NCBI GenBank assembly: GCA_030054035.1
Contig: JASGCS010000010.1
Location: 1-41,638 of the forward strand
Reading direction: 5' to 3'
Source: Candidatus Methylacidiphilales bacterium
GTDB lineage: Bacteria; Pseudomonadota; Gammaproteobacteria; JASGCS01
Length of the DNA stretch: 41,638 nucleotides
Shown: piece after piece, positions 12,001 through 18,076 of the stretch
How the letters are laid out: every line of letters begins with the position of its first letter
Numbering within the stretch: position 1 is the stretch's first letter
Notes under the pieces: generated by a model
Database searches by the model: none
What the model saw: the letters and a program-made list of their open reading frames with translations, nothing else
What the model was told of the DNA's origin: nothing
Translations under genes and position numbers: made by a program

Positions 12001-13328
12001 AATCATTAACAGTATCAAGTGGAACTGAAATTGGTAATATTTATCTTTCCGCAAAATCTGATCTCTACCTAAATCAAATTATTCAGTACAATCAAAATGG
12101 TACTGTTGAATTGTACGCTATAGGAACTTATATGTATAACAATGCTGGTACCCAATATGTCTATGGCGCGAATATCCTAAATCGTAAACCTCAAGATTAT
12201 TCTAGCTTTGATCCAACTGCTAGTCTTGCTAAGAGAAATTACGACTACGGGGTAAAATTCTTTGAAGTCAAAAAATTTTATGCCTACGCCAGTGGAGATA
12301 TTGGAGCTCAATTAGTCCAATCAAATTCCACCAACCAAACTATCTATGGAGTATCAAATACTTATAAATTTTATGAGCCCCTAAGAGTTAAGACACATTT
12401 AGTTTCATCTTCTAATAAATCTTTAACTCTTGTCTCTTCTAATAATATTTTTATAGATTTACTCCCTGCTACTTCATCTAATTATTTAGAGAATTTTAAT
12501 CAAATATTTAATTTTGCTGATATTGATTCAATCTCTTTAAACTCTAACCCAGCATCCCATCTATTAAGCATTAGACAGACTATCGGTGCCTTAGTTATAG
12601 ATAAGAAAATATTATTCAACGGTGGTTCAGTTTCTCTCCATGTGCCATTTGGATCTATCGTTGGTTCAGGATCCATTAGTACGATTGGCTTATTAGCCGG
12701 ACAACCTGCTAAAACTGGTGTTCTTTTAGAAGCTCGTGATTCTGTTCAACTCTATAACGAATCCGCACCTCTTGAAGCTTACTTTCTAATTATAAAAACT
12801 GAAGCTCCTTCAATCCAAGGTGACCTTAGAGTTGTTTTCTCACCTACCGTAGCTACAGCAAATACTACGTATCACGACACCTCACTTTTTGAAAATGAAA
12901 TTAGTATTACTAATCTTTCATTATGCTTTGTCAGTATTACTAACTGTGTGTTTAATAATCAAACAGTTCTTCCTAGATTTGTTTTTAGTACCGATGATAA
13001 GACCACACAGGTTGCATTCATAAAATTATTAAAACCAATATCTGTTTATTATCAATTAACCAACAAAAAACTAACTGATAGATTTTATTCATATAGTTCT
13101 TATCAAGATCCATTGTTAGCTGTTCTAGCTACATCTTCATTACTATCGGTAAGAAATTTAGGACCAGTACGATTATCTCCTTTACAATTTCAACAAATAT
13201 ACAATCCATTCCAAGACACAGAGCTAATTCCAAGTGAAGTTGTTGGTTTATGTAAAGCAGATATCGCGAATCGGTACGACTATATTAGTGAAAATTATGT
13301 AACCATTGGTTGCATAGAGTCTGAATAA
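1..13328 (+). CDS. Giant two-partner-secretion (TpsA, FHA/HMW1-like) adhesin, 5'-partial
   Basis: The frame is open without a stop from base 3 to the TAA at 13326-13328, giving at least 4441 residues; the N-terminus lies left of the window. The TTG at 1110 is an internal leucine codon, because coding sequence with the same repeats continues upstream of it. The first residues (AGFIEFSGK, then LLLDPDYIII) resemble the stretch just after the TPS domain of HMW1/FHA-type exoproteins (GGxVExSG followed by LLDPxxI). The remainder is rich in Ser, Thr, Asn, Ile and Gly and repeats a turn of the form GxIGxxxxPIxI about twenty times, as expected of a beta-helix rod. All 38 cysteines occur in close pairs. 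There is no C-terminal beta-barrel ending in an aromatic residue, so it is not a classical autotransporter. The inferred role is a surface or secreted adhesin exported by a TpsB pore that is not in this window. Confidence 0.85.
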   Translation, partial: NQPAGFIEFSGKTINLQAQPFTLNSQDTLLLDPDYIIIREGAQPPTCPPVANQCGFDSPVSNQTITATTDTDPFNDGLGTTYIYEDTLEAVTTGTISLSAVKGIFTSSPSTNFEITLASGVNISLTTTCTSSSCTDSLSDFIQLNSGGFTTQGNGTITINSGSRLEINNDITSESGDISITAATNITTSGTPTITTTSGDISITATGGSIGASGNPVEVSRTSGWSSSNLILSSFESGNIYLRSANTGLTDATINTFSSGTLSLEQTSGSFAISSALTFSNATLELISSNDIALAASITATSVTLNAGTSITRSAGAITSGTSGTISLTATTGDIGTSSNPISITQNATTGDLTATASSGDIYISGTASLLLGNISTLGSTSSAIDITAATNLARTSATNITSGTSGTISLTATTGSIGTSANRINITQQSTTGDLTATALSGNIYLNGSASLQLGNISTLGSTSRAIDITATNLSRTSATNITSGISGTISLTATAGSIGTSISPINIVQNATTGDFSSTGSNVFVSSTSSNLQVGAVTGTTEVSLIATALIAAASHTGISASTYSLTATSGNIGTTTNRIAILTNPTAFTASAPAATAVAHYKAGGSAARTTILNGSTVRSGANSVSGVIGAAGSPNILSASIASIEVSTGTRTCTANCTFTINAAGEISNTEGYTINAKTISISSTANIGTMLHPIIVSTCETAANAANITCTDNSTFTSISITAANGGDIYIKRANDEVLGIFSAGTVSFVGTGVGPGLSIYLIQDNAVATITQSISASLSAARASITNFYLSAPSIVYNADLIFTTKITLKATDGSITTNGTAFLSAPSIELITTRSASSTNADIGSASSPIRISSASAFTDPQTAFTGFVANTNGSGSIYLSRNTLAADLIGSVFPPPNPNPIVPPANPNPIEADGFLSLYQNSSVFTYNKPGSAIEERLIIIAPGGINLTSTGNIGRAAFPIRLSVGTSYATSLCNFTGGSCPLITLSSAGSVFIETNGNATNLLTHTIQTSVSGSMLSIYQTTGDMQILGTVTLGNFSNFNSYVLASRTGGIVVSGLASQINLTSLVTQLTLAGKTGIGTSALGLPINTGATTNINFGLSGIEQDSNINVEYLGTNTFNIGTIVKTAVISRYAFIVKGSALVSFNLAASVPSTLDFIDWYLDLTNGSTSRVDTVSSLGGNSITFSFFGSNYITRIGPNTFTTKLGSGKLLQLIDNNSIISGSSIFDLTAFSPTSPIKVCDAGSVCRLGTATVAESNSIRLAYNFPNAGGNLNYSNISLDINSSGSPGDTLIIDALNSHIIPSSSSTTISAGKIYLNARLIGTEAFPVLFASTSILPSAGQIANAYFKSQGAIYIGANSLSGLFCARCVDIYFNTANYNTAILSITQVSGAISNTGGFSVGFENKDYSFDAIATTINCGACNSGNQFMFTSTNIGALVIIEAKNGSITQSSTATDAFTYNSRLRLKSSGNIGTSTSSVNISPNIVAGSVPPISLEAGTSSCTASCGEIYITNTNSFALDYARVISSTAKVSANLIKLVSTSANGIVLYGNSSSTVLIPVNNGLSYESDGLYHVAEWTITAPKVYATSISSGYISASKITLNSGLIGLVNAPSTSPSGDFTVSADFPLTSALKISIIPTTITNALPETSYCASCLVINSGAGTVTNGYVNIFFDASRENYRVECGSGTVLCPREVVFFDRVTANRTFVNYSLINALTSKKLDVSSFSPTTDNFIKLVSASGTFYIPNVITLSGGATTTGISITAFGNGNNEGVFCLTAATCSITAHRVFVRSNSDIGTQTDPLTVNATRTSFIARGGVYLQGNDLFALYSLHSGVIPASVQFISGAIDSSNFTYSLDNDVLGIGALHTLYLKATPSTGLVTFTTTKTLQIDQDPNIGTGSNVALTIEVVGDIVQNTGTGATKSIFSAVSNVKSLAIRTSGSTGTGHIGKPTGSGAGENPIYFSIDSGGSLVIETRSNGNAYVNSLTSSVFKRIKATILEYSARDAANFLLQIRADATYDSTNNLNAIEADEITLNANTIGTADRPVTLIATSVGGTIKLGINPNSSAPGNSIYIDSKNSLSITTIYARLVVNVLPISTSLDFLQDSAATSLGIFTTDLILNRNNSKWRSVGTSANPLKLSEIISDTSVSVELFAQPVCNPPINTCASYLGGDVFLIFASDATIKTITSLTLSLRSSNSTDTISILSIVNLESSAAVRSRYLKLDGLNDFNLGSSALPFTLDVPGSDFLIPASYSNPVCTVTIGLCIQPEKIKDIFSTISTNLQLSNVSNYTIRQFNVTVSPIGLSRDSPDPAFNFNGKYLVVTSNFYAAINSTKPISSDGSVSIVANVIGLFSLSTIGSSANPISIAPYVAVATTNTSPVTIDLSVRSARNTYIKISSRNTYNENAAVNSTLPSAVHLRLIDTVAQASVDFNETIFQLLNINTVGSNGELQIATPIVFSSTLQFISDSNIVSVRDPVTSSYGVIFNSTDSAYVSIVSNFGSIGRSVNDRLCFGDNSNYQLLISNEGCSFNPNGLLEHNLQLELSAIQGSIFINGIGLRVILPSTKKWEAKFELDVVITSVLPLVQLQSGSTIIANSVTLQTQTIVSVINSPACLTFGSCIGGISGSASAKIQANNINLFATGGSSQFTTFNGKSTLLPILEFSIGSSPLPIILVNYLDDQAPISLSLVGYSVYVTSSKPLLLQSIIRNNNQSIWSAVTNYLSAYNVSINSILASVTGTGIFQSSLGSQSNTIVANTVMLQSVSLTGTTISNYYNIGNYQLISGSLVPQRFISLRPSINFIDFATVVSSNSNISFSAKGNNIALESYSNLVLIVGEKSIYAEQRFDLRLFDGTNESSLITNESTLLDARLVSIEAQNGSIGSINNPLFISNLDKSLLLAVKAGNAYITSNSTVTLYPLLSAPASAFIIRKETSLLNLITLIVPGELQLTLTDSINTSYSVLNPNRIGIAAGSVSINVSGNLGSLAFPISIYAVASPGLLNLEQCYLNCDTVKLSLVGFQGFINTYATKTELFSNQISSTPIRFKDWFVIRGLNYDSLLLPATSNASGLTDIQAGRLTIQFPNGDIGDFTQLISGLPKALRVGLPDGTQRLGLTIENLTLELPDGSSSHSEGLRGRNISITSSSELYLESSAIYTSSKLVLKTYSESVQSVSVKRNPSAQIGSTVTIYSNAIALSITGNFGEREFVNGYEDTSRFIELRSATSDSFLLSGHANSLFVNAYSTIYLTQNESIIGTSISALAQTIVSSVLSYSGVVRLNFLENASMFNYQSNTIYSMKLAQLIITGTESIGSAESPIAFSIPGTDTLIKLKVSILSGSIAIQSGSPVEIFPFSLTQVHPSLSSSNFGLAIAKTESGNRNGLIYLETKGNGSNVDGFGDIIAGEFKNQNTGVAGTIIIKTEGAILLQGLLIANAIELFSARAIANINISETLSNLDIYASNYIPRDIGSSTLPISLLASYNSSAPISLRAAGANIYLYSNSPVFLPVARTNELATLRILPTAYNGGNSTLNKAYIHGIIQFRSSLIGNSVSISGPGSVLAGYLPLVTTSDGFTIPVYDPTTSTHIALHWATPNSNYDAQTGLIRVFGINTYIPSAGTISFSINGSILISGTLTASNISLHSISGTVGQSNTITIAGNQLAVSNIIANYEANPLLVTNANPFSFINNAVKVVRPGVSSSTLTQALYVHGSSVYLQSINSSLLINSVELDEQGVLEITAGSAATLASGFNYYVSGTGNYLAHVISILSSGSIGNVSRTDNNFSLTAKSVTKINSDGLSQVIHGSILLHSLFGNIGFSSNPLSLSSTSGSFNLSAWSRNYSRLSSGGSVYINANKSIALIIPKSVLIADQSVEYNFYLTDPVTGVVTSVPSLYADFAINVTTLFGYDIIGYFDSTASIRPWQSAFAQNTIQISAGGNLFSTGEFVSSNIALYSNLSIGKESVLAGRLVIDQNGLPNTTLPFSSAVKVSPIYLFGTSEKLFFQSLTVSSGTEIGNIYLSAKSDLYLNQIIQYNQNGTVELYAIGTYMYNNAGTQYVYGANILNRKPQDYSSFDPTASLAKRNYDYGVKFFEVKKFYAYASGDIGAQLVQSNSTNQTIYGVSNTYKFYEPLRVKTHLVSSSNKSLTLVSSNNIFIDLLPATSSNYLENFNQIFNFADIDSISLNSNPASHLLSIRQTIGALVIDKKILFNGGSVSLHVPFGSIVGSGSISTIGLLAGQPAKTGVLLEARDSVQLYNESAPLEAYFLIIKTEAPSIQGDLRVVFSPTVATANTTYHDTSLFENEISITNLSLCFVSITNCVFNNQTVLPRFVFSTDDKTTQVAFIKLLKPISVYYQLTNKKLTDRFYSYSSYQDPLLAVLATSSLLSVRNLGPVRLSPLQFQQIYNPFQDTELIPSEVVGLCKADIANRYDYISENYVTIGCIESE
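870..1613 (+). repeat. Three tandem ~83-residue (249-bp) adhesin repeats
   Basis: Copies begin near 870, at 1119 and at 1368. Copies 2 and 3 both start with GNISTLGSTS and share long identical DNA stretches. Copies 1 and 2 share SGTSGTISLTATTG and TTGDLTATA at the protein level, but copy 1 uses different synonymous codons. A more diverged copy may precede 870, and the third copy decays after about 1560. All copies are in frame, so gain or loss of a unit would not shift the reading frame. Confidence 0.8.
2706..2759 (+). repeat. Proline-rich 9-residue x2 repeat in adhesin
   Basis: Two 27-base units at 2706-2732 and 2733-2759 encode PPPNPNPIV and PPANPNPIE. They interrupt the Ser/Thr-rich beta-helix-like sequence and look like a rigid hinge or linker between two rod segments. 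The unit boundaries are read directly from the sequence; the linker role is inference. Confidence 0.7.
13251..13313 (+). other. C-terminal cysteine loop of the adhesin (possible anchor)
   Basis: The last two cysteines (codons at 13251 and 13311) enclose 19 residues and are followed by only IESE before the stop. In HMW1 of Haemophilus influenzae a cysteine pair close to the C-terminus forms a disulfide loop that keeps the adhesin tethered to its TpsB pore. The placement here is similar, though the loop is longer and the sequence differs. The anchoring role is therefore inferred from position. Confidence 0.4.
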
Positions 13329-13335
13329 TATATTT

Positions 13336-16300
13336 ATGCTAACTGAAAAAGTAATTGAGAGAGATAACTCTCAAGAAAGATTTATACCATATAACTACAG
13401 TTCATTTAATGATAGAGATATTATTTTATTTTTTCTTGGAGAACTAGGGTTTGGATTAGTTCAAAAATTATCTTCACAGAAAATAACTGGTGTTTCATCC
13501 AGAATGTTGTATGAAATTCTTGGTGATATGTGGGTAGTAAAAAGAAATCCATATATTCAAGAAGATTTAATTACAAATTCTAAACGTCGTACCATGCTGC
13601 TTAATGCTCTAAAACATAGACTTGAGCAAATGAAAACCAGGGCTAACGGCAATACCAGCGCGCTACATTTAATCGAACTAACTAATACTACTATTAATTC
13701 CTTTTCTGATTGGTTATGTAATTACCACCATAAAAGGGAATTAATCATTTCACGATTATCTACTGTTATTGATATTAAAAATATTGATTGCACTCCTTAT
13801 GCTCGGGTAAGTTCATGTACTGACGCTACGGATTGGAGATATGCCATGCCAATGCTAGTGGTTAATCCTGATACAGAAAAAGAAATCGCTGGAGTGATTT
13901 CAATTTGCAAATCTTTACAATTAACGGTCATCGCCAAGGGAGGTGCAACTGGCTATCATGGAGGAGTTGTTCCTTTATCAGAACAAAGCGTTGTACTTTC
14001 TTTAGAAAAATTGTTAACCATACGCCCTGTTTCAGTTATTGCTACTAGTCAGAATAGACTTATTGCTTCAATTGAAGTTGGTGCTGGTGTGGTCACCAAA
14101 AGAGTTTCTGAATTAGCTAATCTTCACGGTTTTGTTTTTGCTGTTGACCCTACCTCACAAGATGCTTCAACGATCGGAGGGAATATTGCCACTAATGCCG
14201 GAGGTAAAAAAGCCTTGCTCTGGGGCACTGCACTTGATAATCTGCTAAGTTGGAAAATGATTGATGCGAATAGTAATTATGTGGAAATATTTCGCAACAA
14301 TCATAATTATGCAAAAATACATGATCAAGAACTTGTTGAGTTTACTATAAAAACAACTTCAATTACAGGTAAATTACTAGAGACAAAAACTATTCAAATA
14401 CCAGGTCGTGATATTAGAAAGGAAGGGCTCGGAAAAGATGTAACCAAAAAACATTTATGTGGCTTACCTGGTATTCAAAAAGAAGGTTGTGATGGGGTAA
14501 TTGTTTCTGCAGTTTTTATATTACACCAAAAATACAAATATACCAAAACTATCTGTCTTGAATTTTATAGTTCTGATATGGCTGCCTCGGTTTCTTGTAT
14601 AGCGTTGTTAAAAGATTCAAACAGTTCATTCAAAAATGTTTATCTTTCTGCATTAGAACATTTAGATCATTACTATATCGCAGCGGTTGGATATAGTCCA
14701 AAGGGCAAACAAACTAATAAACCTAACATGCTTTTATTATTAGACGCAGTAAGTGATGATGAAGTTGAGTTATCTAAATACTGTGATTTTGTCCAATCAA
14801 TAGTGAGTTCCTACCAAGTATCATCGTATGTTGCGGTTTCGCCTGAAGCCCGAGAGAGATTTTGGTTGGATAGAAAACGCACTGCAGCGATCGCTAAACA
14901 TACTAACGCTTTCAAATTAAATGAAGATGTGGTAATTCCATTACCTAGGCTGGTAGATTATTCGGCTGGGATCAGAGCAATTAATACTGAAATGATCATT
15001 CTTAATAAACAAGTTATCTGCCGTCAATTATTAGCCGCTCTTGAACCGGATACCCTTTATTCTTTTTTACCTGCTACTATTGATGAGGAATTTAAGCAAG
15101 AGTGTCTTGAAAAGATCTTAAAAGCGCAAGCTATTACCAATGAATTATTAAAATTATATTCTGAACAAATTGAGTTTATTACTAATCATACTCAAACCAC
15201 CCAACTTACTAAAATATCAATTAATAAACATTTGTTAGGTCCAATATATGAATTATTTTCAGGTGAGGTATTTAATGATTTTAGAAATTATTTAGTTACA
15301 CTCCATAAACAAGTTTTGCGTAAACGATTATTTATCGCGCTTCATATGCATGCTGGTGATGGTAATGTCCATAGTAATATTCCAGTTCATTCAGATGATC
15401 CACATATGATGAACCAAGCCCAACAAATGGCAGAAAGGATAATGAAGCTTGCGGTTTCACTCGATGGAGTTATTTCAGGAGAGCATGGCATTGGTATTAC
15501 TAAGATTTCCTTTCTACAGCCAGATGAAATTGTAGCTTTTAAAGAATACAAATCCCACGTAGATCCAGAAGATGTTTTTAACCGAGGTAAACTTACTAAG
15601 GTTACCCAACTAACACAATGTTACACTCCATCCTTTCAGTTATTACGACAAGAATCAATCCTTTTAGAAGAGAGTGAGCTTGGCGCGCTTAATGACATGA
15701 TAAAAAATTGTCTTCGTTGTGGTAAATGTAAACCAGTATGTGCCACCCATGTTCCCGAAGCAAATTTGTTATATTCTCCGCGCAATAAAATTATCGCTTC
15801 AAGCGCTTTAATTGAGGCATTCCTATATGAAGAACAAACCAGACGAGGCATTTCAATTAATCATTTTTCATCGTTGTTAGAAGTTGCCGATCATTGTACC
15901 GTTTGTCACAAATGTGAAGCCCCTTGTCCGGTAGATATAGACTTCGGTGATGTGACCATGTTACTTAGAAAAATATTAAGAAAAAATAAAAAATATCCAT
16001 TTCGTTTTCTACCCTTTATGTTACATTGGTACCTTTCCCTAAAAAATGAACAATTAGTACATCTACTCTACTCATTGGTTATCAGAGTTGCAATGAAATC
16101 TCAAGCCTTGATTGCTACGTTGTATTCTTACCTACCAAATTCAATGCGCGCTTTTGTTAAAAATCCTCCCCCAACTAATAAAAACCCATCTACACCAACA
16201 GCCGTCATTCATTTTATTTCGAGGCCGTTGCCGAGCTCATTGCCTGCCCAACCGATGCGAGTATTATTAGGGGTATCAGATCAAAATTATATTCCGGTAT

Positions 16301-17136
16301 TTAAAAATCCAAAAATAGAAAGTTCAAAAAGTGTTTTTTATTTCCCCGGCTGTGGCTCAGAACGATTGTATAGTACGATTGGGTTAGCTACTATTGCATT
16401 GTTATATGACGCTGGTGTTCAGGTAGCATTACCGCCAGGGTATTTATGTTGTGGCTATCCACAGCGTGCTTCTGGACATGATTCACAATCAAAAGAAATC
16501 ATCGCACAAAACCGGGTTTTATTTCATAGGATGTCAACTTCATTGAACTATTTAAACATCTCTTCGGTGATAGTTTCTTGTGGGACCTGTTATGATCAAC
16601 TTGAATTATATCAACTAGACAAAATATTTCCCGATGCAAATCTAATTGATATACATGAATATGTATTTACCTTAGATGAATTTAGATTGCGCCATGAGAA
16701 ATCGTTAGCGGGCACCCAAGGTGAAAGATATCTCTACCATAATCCTTGCCATTCTCCAATTAAGAACAATGATCCGCTAAAACTTGCTACAGAGTTACTT
16801 AATGCATCGCAAGTTGTCGCTACTCCTCGTTGTTGTGGTGAGTCAGGAGCATTTGCATTTGAACGCCCAGATATTGCAACCCAAGTTCGTAAAAGTAAAA
16901 TTAATTCTTTACAACAATCATTACAATCGCTAGACCAACCAGCTAAAACAAAAACTACGGTTTTAACCAGTTGTCCAGCTTGTCATCAGGGAATTAGTAG
17001 ATTTACAAATGAACTTCCCATTGAGTCCGAATATATTGTCGTTGCTTATGCAAATCGAATCTATGGAGAAAATTGGAAAGAAAATTTTGTTAATCGCGTG
17101 CGATCTGAAAATGGTCTAGAGAAAGTATTACTTTAA
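13336..17136 (+). CDS. FAD/FMN and 4Fe-4S oxidoreductase, D-lactate/glycolate dehydrogenase-like fusion (DUF3683 type)
   Basis: This 1266-residue protein joins a GlcD-like flavoprotein to a GlcF-like iron-sulfur part. Residues ~16-100 form the DUF3683-like N-terminus. The FAD-binding fold spans ~170-300 (KGGATGYHGG at 201, DPTSQDASTIGGNIATNAGG at 271). The FAD-oxidase C domain has HMHAGDGNVHSNIP near 670 and GEHGIG at 715. Two 4Fe-4S motifs follow (Cys792/795/798/802 and Cys854/857/860/864). Two CCG-type cysteine-rich modules follow (YLCCGYP at 1036, CCGESGAF at 1166) plus SCPACHQG at 1212. Length and order agree with the ~1,300-residue family in beta- and gammaproteobacteria, which probably oxidises a 2-hydroxy acid such as D-lactate and passes electrons to the respiratory chain. 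The substrate is not proven. The ATG lies seven bases after the adhesin stop with no Shine-Dalgarno sequence, so transcription may read in from the adhesin gene. Confidence 0.9.
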   Translation: MLTEKVIERDNSQERFIPYNYSSFNDRDIILFFLGELGFGLVQKLSSQKITGVSSRMLYEILGDMWVVKRNPYIQEDLITNSKRRTMLLNALKHRLEQMKTRANGNTSALHLIELTNTTINSFSDWLCNYHHKRELIISRLSTVIDIKNIDCTPYARVSSCTDATDWRYAMPMLVVNPDTEKEIAGVISICKSLQLTVIAKGGATGYHGGVVPLSEQSVVLSLEKLLTIRPVSVIATSQNRLIASIEVGAGVVTKRVSELANLHGFVFAVDPTSQDASTIGGNIATNAGGKKALLWGTALDNLLSWKMIDANSNYVEIFRNNHNYAKIHDQELVEFTIKTTSITGKLLETKTIQIPGRDIRKEGLGKDVTKKHLCGLPGIQKEGCDGVIVSAVFILHQKYKYTKTICLEFYSSDMAASVSCIALLKDSNSSFKNVYLSALEHLDHYYIAAVGYSPKGKQTNKPNMLLLLDAVSDDEVELSKYCDFVQSIVSSYQVSSYVAVSPEARERFWLDRKRTAAIAKHTNAFKLNEDVVIPLPRLVDYSAGIRAINTEMIILNKQVICRQLLAALEPDTLYSFLPATIDEEFKQECLEKILKAQAITNELLKLYSEQIEFITNHTQTTQLTKISINKHLLGPIYELFSGEVFNDFRNYLVTLHKQVLRKRLFIALHMHAGDGNVHSNIPVHSDDPHMMNQAQQMAERIMKLAVSLDGVISGEHGIGITKISFLQPDEIVAFKEYKSHVDPEDVFNRGKLTKVTQLTQCYTPSFQLLRQESILLEESELGALNDMIKNCLRCGKCKPVCATHVPEANLLYSPRNKIIASSALIEAFLYEEQTRRGISINHFSSLLEVADHCTVCHKCEAPCPVDIDFGDVTMLLRKILRKNKKYPFRFLPFMLHWYLSLKNEQLVHLLYSLVIRVAMKSQALIATLYSYLPNSMRAFVKNPPPTNKNPSTPTAVIHFISRPLPSSLPAQPMRVLLGVSDQNYIPVFKNPKIESSKSVFYFPGCGSERLYSTIGLATIALLYDAGVQVALPPGYLCCGYPQRASGHDSQSKEIIAQNRVLFHRMSTSLNYLNISSVIVSCGTCYDQLELYQLDKIFPDANLIDIHEYVFTLDEFRLRHEKSLAGTQGERYLYHNPCHSPIKNNDPLKLATELLNASQVVATPRCCGESGAFAFERPDIATQVRKSKINSLQQSLQSLDQPAKTKTTVLTSCPACHQGISRFTNELPIESEYIVVAYANRIYGENWKENFVNRVRSENGLEKVLL

Positions 17137-17138
17137 TA

Positions 17139-18032
17139 TTAAAAATCTTGTAGTACTAAATTAACTGAAGTATTTCTTTTAATCCGATTGTATTCTAAAA
17201 CCCCATCCTTGGTACCCATCAGCATGATATCTGCTGGATGGTGGGTAAACAAACCATTGGTAACTACGCCTTCTATTGAATTTAAGTACAATTCTAGTTG
17301 CTTAGGATTTGTTGTATCTAATCCCCGAACATCTATAATTAGATTTCCATATTCAGTTTTATATCCTTCCCTAGGGTAGCATATACCTCCAAGTTCAGTG
17401 ATTTTTTTATTTACTAATGGTAAACTCATTGGAATAATTTCCAAAGGTATTGGAGATGAGAATTCTTTTACTAATTTAGTTGTGTCGACTATGCAAATAA
17501 ATTTTTGCGCCATGGCTACTAAAATCTTTTCACCAGTTAAAGCGCCACCACCGCCTTTAATCATTTCAAAATTGTGATTGATCTGATCCGCTCCATCAAT
17601 GTAGAGGTGGATTTTTGAAATGGAGTGGAGGGGATATGGAGTAATGCCTACTTGTAAAAGCTTCTCCGTGGTTTGTGCTGAGCTAGAAACTACACCATCA
17701 ATATCATGTATCACTGAAGTTAACAATGGGATTAGTTCGTTTACTGTTGTTCCCGTACCAATACCGATAACCATGTTGTGCTTAATATACTCCAATGATT
17801 TTTTTGCTGCCAATTTTTTTAAGGCATTAACTTCGTTTGGATTTAAGGTTAGTCCAGATATATGAGGTAATTTAGGTAACGTAGCGTCGTTTTCATAGCT
17901 TACCTTATTAGGATTTATGACATTAATTTCTGGGTTATCTCTTATACTTTTATTTTGTCTAGCCATTTTTTGGCTATCAACAAAACTAAAGTCTGAGGTG
18001 TTTTTAGGAGGGGAGTTTTTTCTTTCTGACAT
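17139..18032 (-). CDS. rpiA: Ribose-5-phosphate isomerase A with N-terminal extension
   Basis: RpiA interconverts ribose-5-phosphate and ribulose-5-phosphate in the pentose phosphate pathway. Conserved blocks are GIGTGTT (90-96), VSSSAQTTEKL, YIDGADQIN (145-152), KGGGGALTGEKI (159-170) and PLEIIPM. The residues equivalent to E. coli Asp81, Asp84, Lys94 and Glu103 are present as Asp146, Asp149, Lys159 and Glu168. The protein is 297 residues against about 219 in E. coli. The surplus is a ~62-residue Asn/Lys/Ser-rich, probably disordered N-terminus. No ATG lies at the normal family start; the only other upstream ATG is codon 23, which would still leave a ~40-residue extension. The gene is divergent from ilvA, an arrangement also known in Pseudomonas. 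It converges on the oxidoreductase gene with two bases between the stop codons, both inside a 12-base palindrome. Confidence 0.93.
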   Translation of the reverse strand: MSERKNSPPKNTSDFSFVDSQKMARQNKSIRDNPEINVINPNKVSYENDATLPKLPHISGLTLNPNEVNALKKLAAKKSLEYIKHNMVIGIGTGTTVNELIPLLTSVIHDIDGVVSSSAQTTEKLLQVGITPYPLHSISKIHLYIDGADQINHNFEMIKGGGGALTGEKILVAMAQKFICIVDTTKLVKEFSSPIPLEIIPMSLPLVNKKITELGGICYPREGYKTEYGNLIIDVRGLDTTNPKQLELYLNSIEGVVTNGLFTHHPADIMLMGTKDGVLEYNRIKRNTSVNLVLQDF

Positions 18033-18076
18033 TACAATAGTACACTATAATTTTATCACAAGGTTATAATACCTGC
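18033..18076. promoter_or_regulatory. rpiA|ilvA divergent promoter region
   Basis: The 44-base gap holds two TATAAT hexamers on the plus strand (18046-18051 and 18065-18070). The second ends six bases before the ilvA ATG (18077), so a transcript from it would start at or next to the ATG and be leaderless. No good -35 element is visible for either. On the minus strand a TATAGT-like box faces rpiA. Confidence 0.45.
18037..18048. promoter_or_regulatory. 12-base near-palindrome shared with the coaE promoter (copy 1)
   Basis: The sequence ATAGTACACTAT (ATAGT / ACTAT arms around AC) is found here. Its exact reverse complement lies at 21292-21303, between coaE and the L,D-transpeptidase gene. It overlaps the first TATAAT of ilvA. 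It may be a regulator site or simply overlapping symmetric -10 elements. Confidence 0.4.

Noticed and set aside
12300-13328. Autotransporter beta-barrel at the adhesin C-terminus
   Set aside because: No run of alternating amphipathic strands and no terminal Phe/Trp; the protein ends in IESE after a cysteine loop.
17132-17143. Palindrome TTTAATATTAAA as a bidirectional terminator
   Set aside because: All A/T, 6-base arms with no loop; too weak for intrinsic termination.
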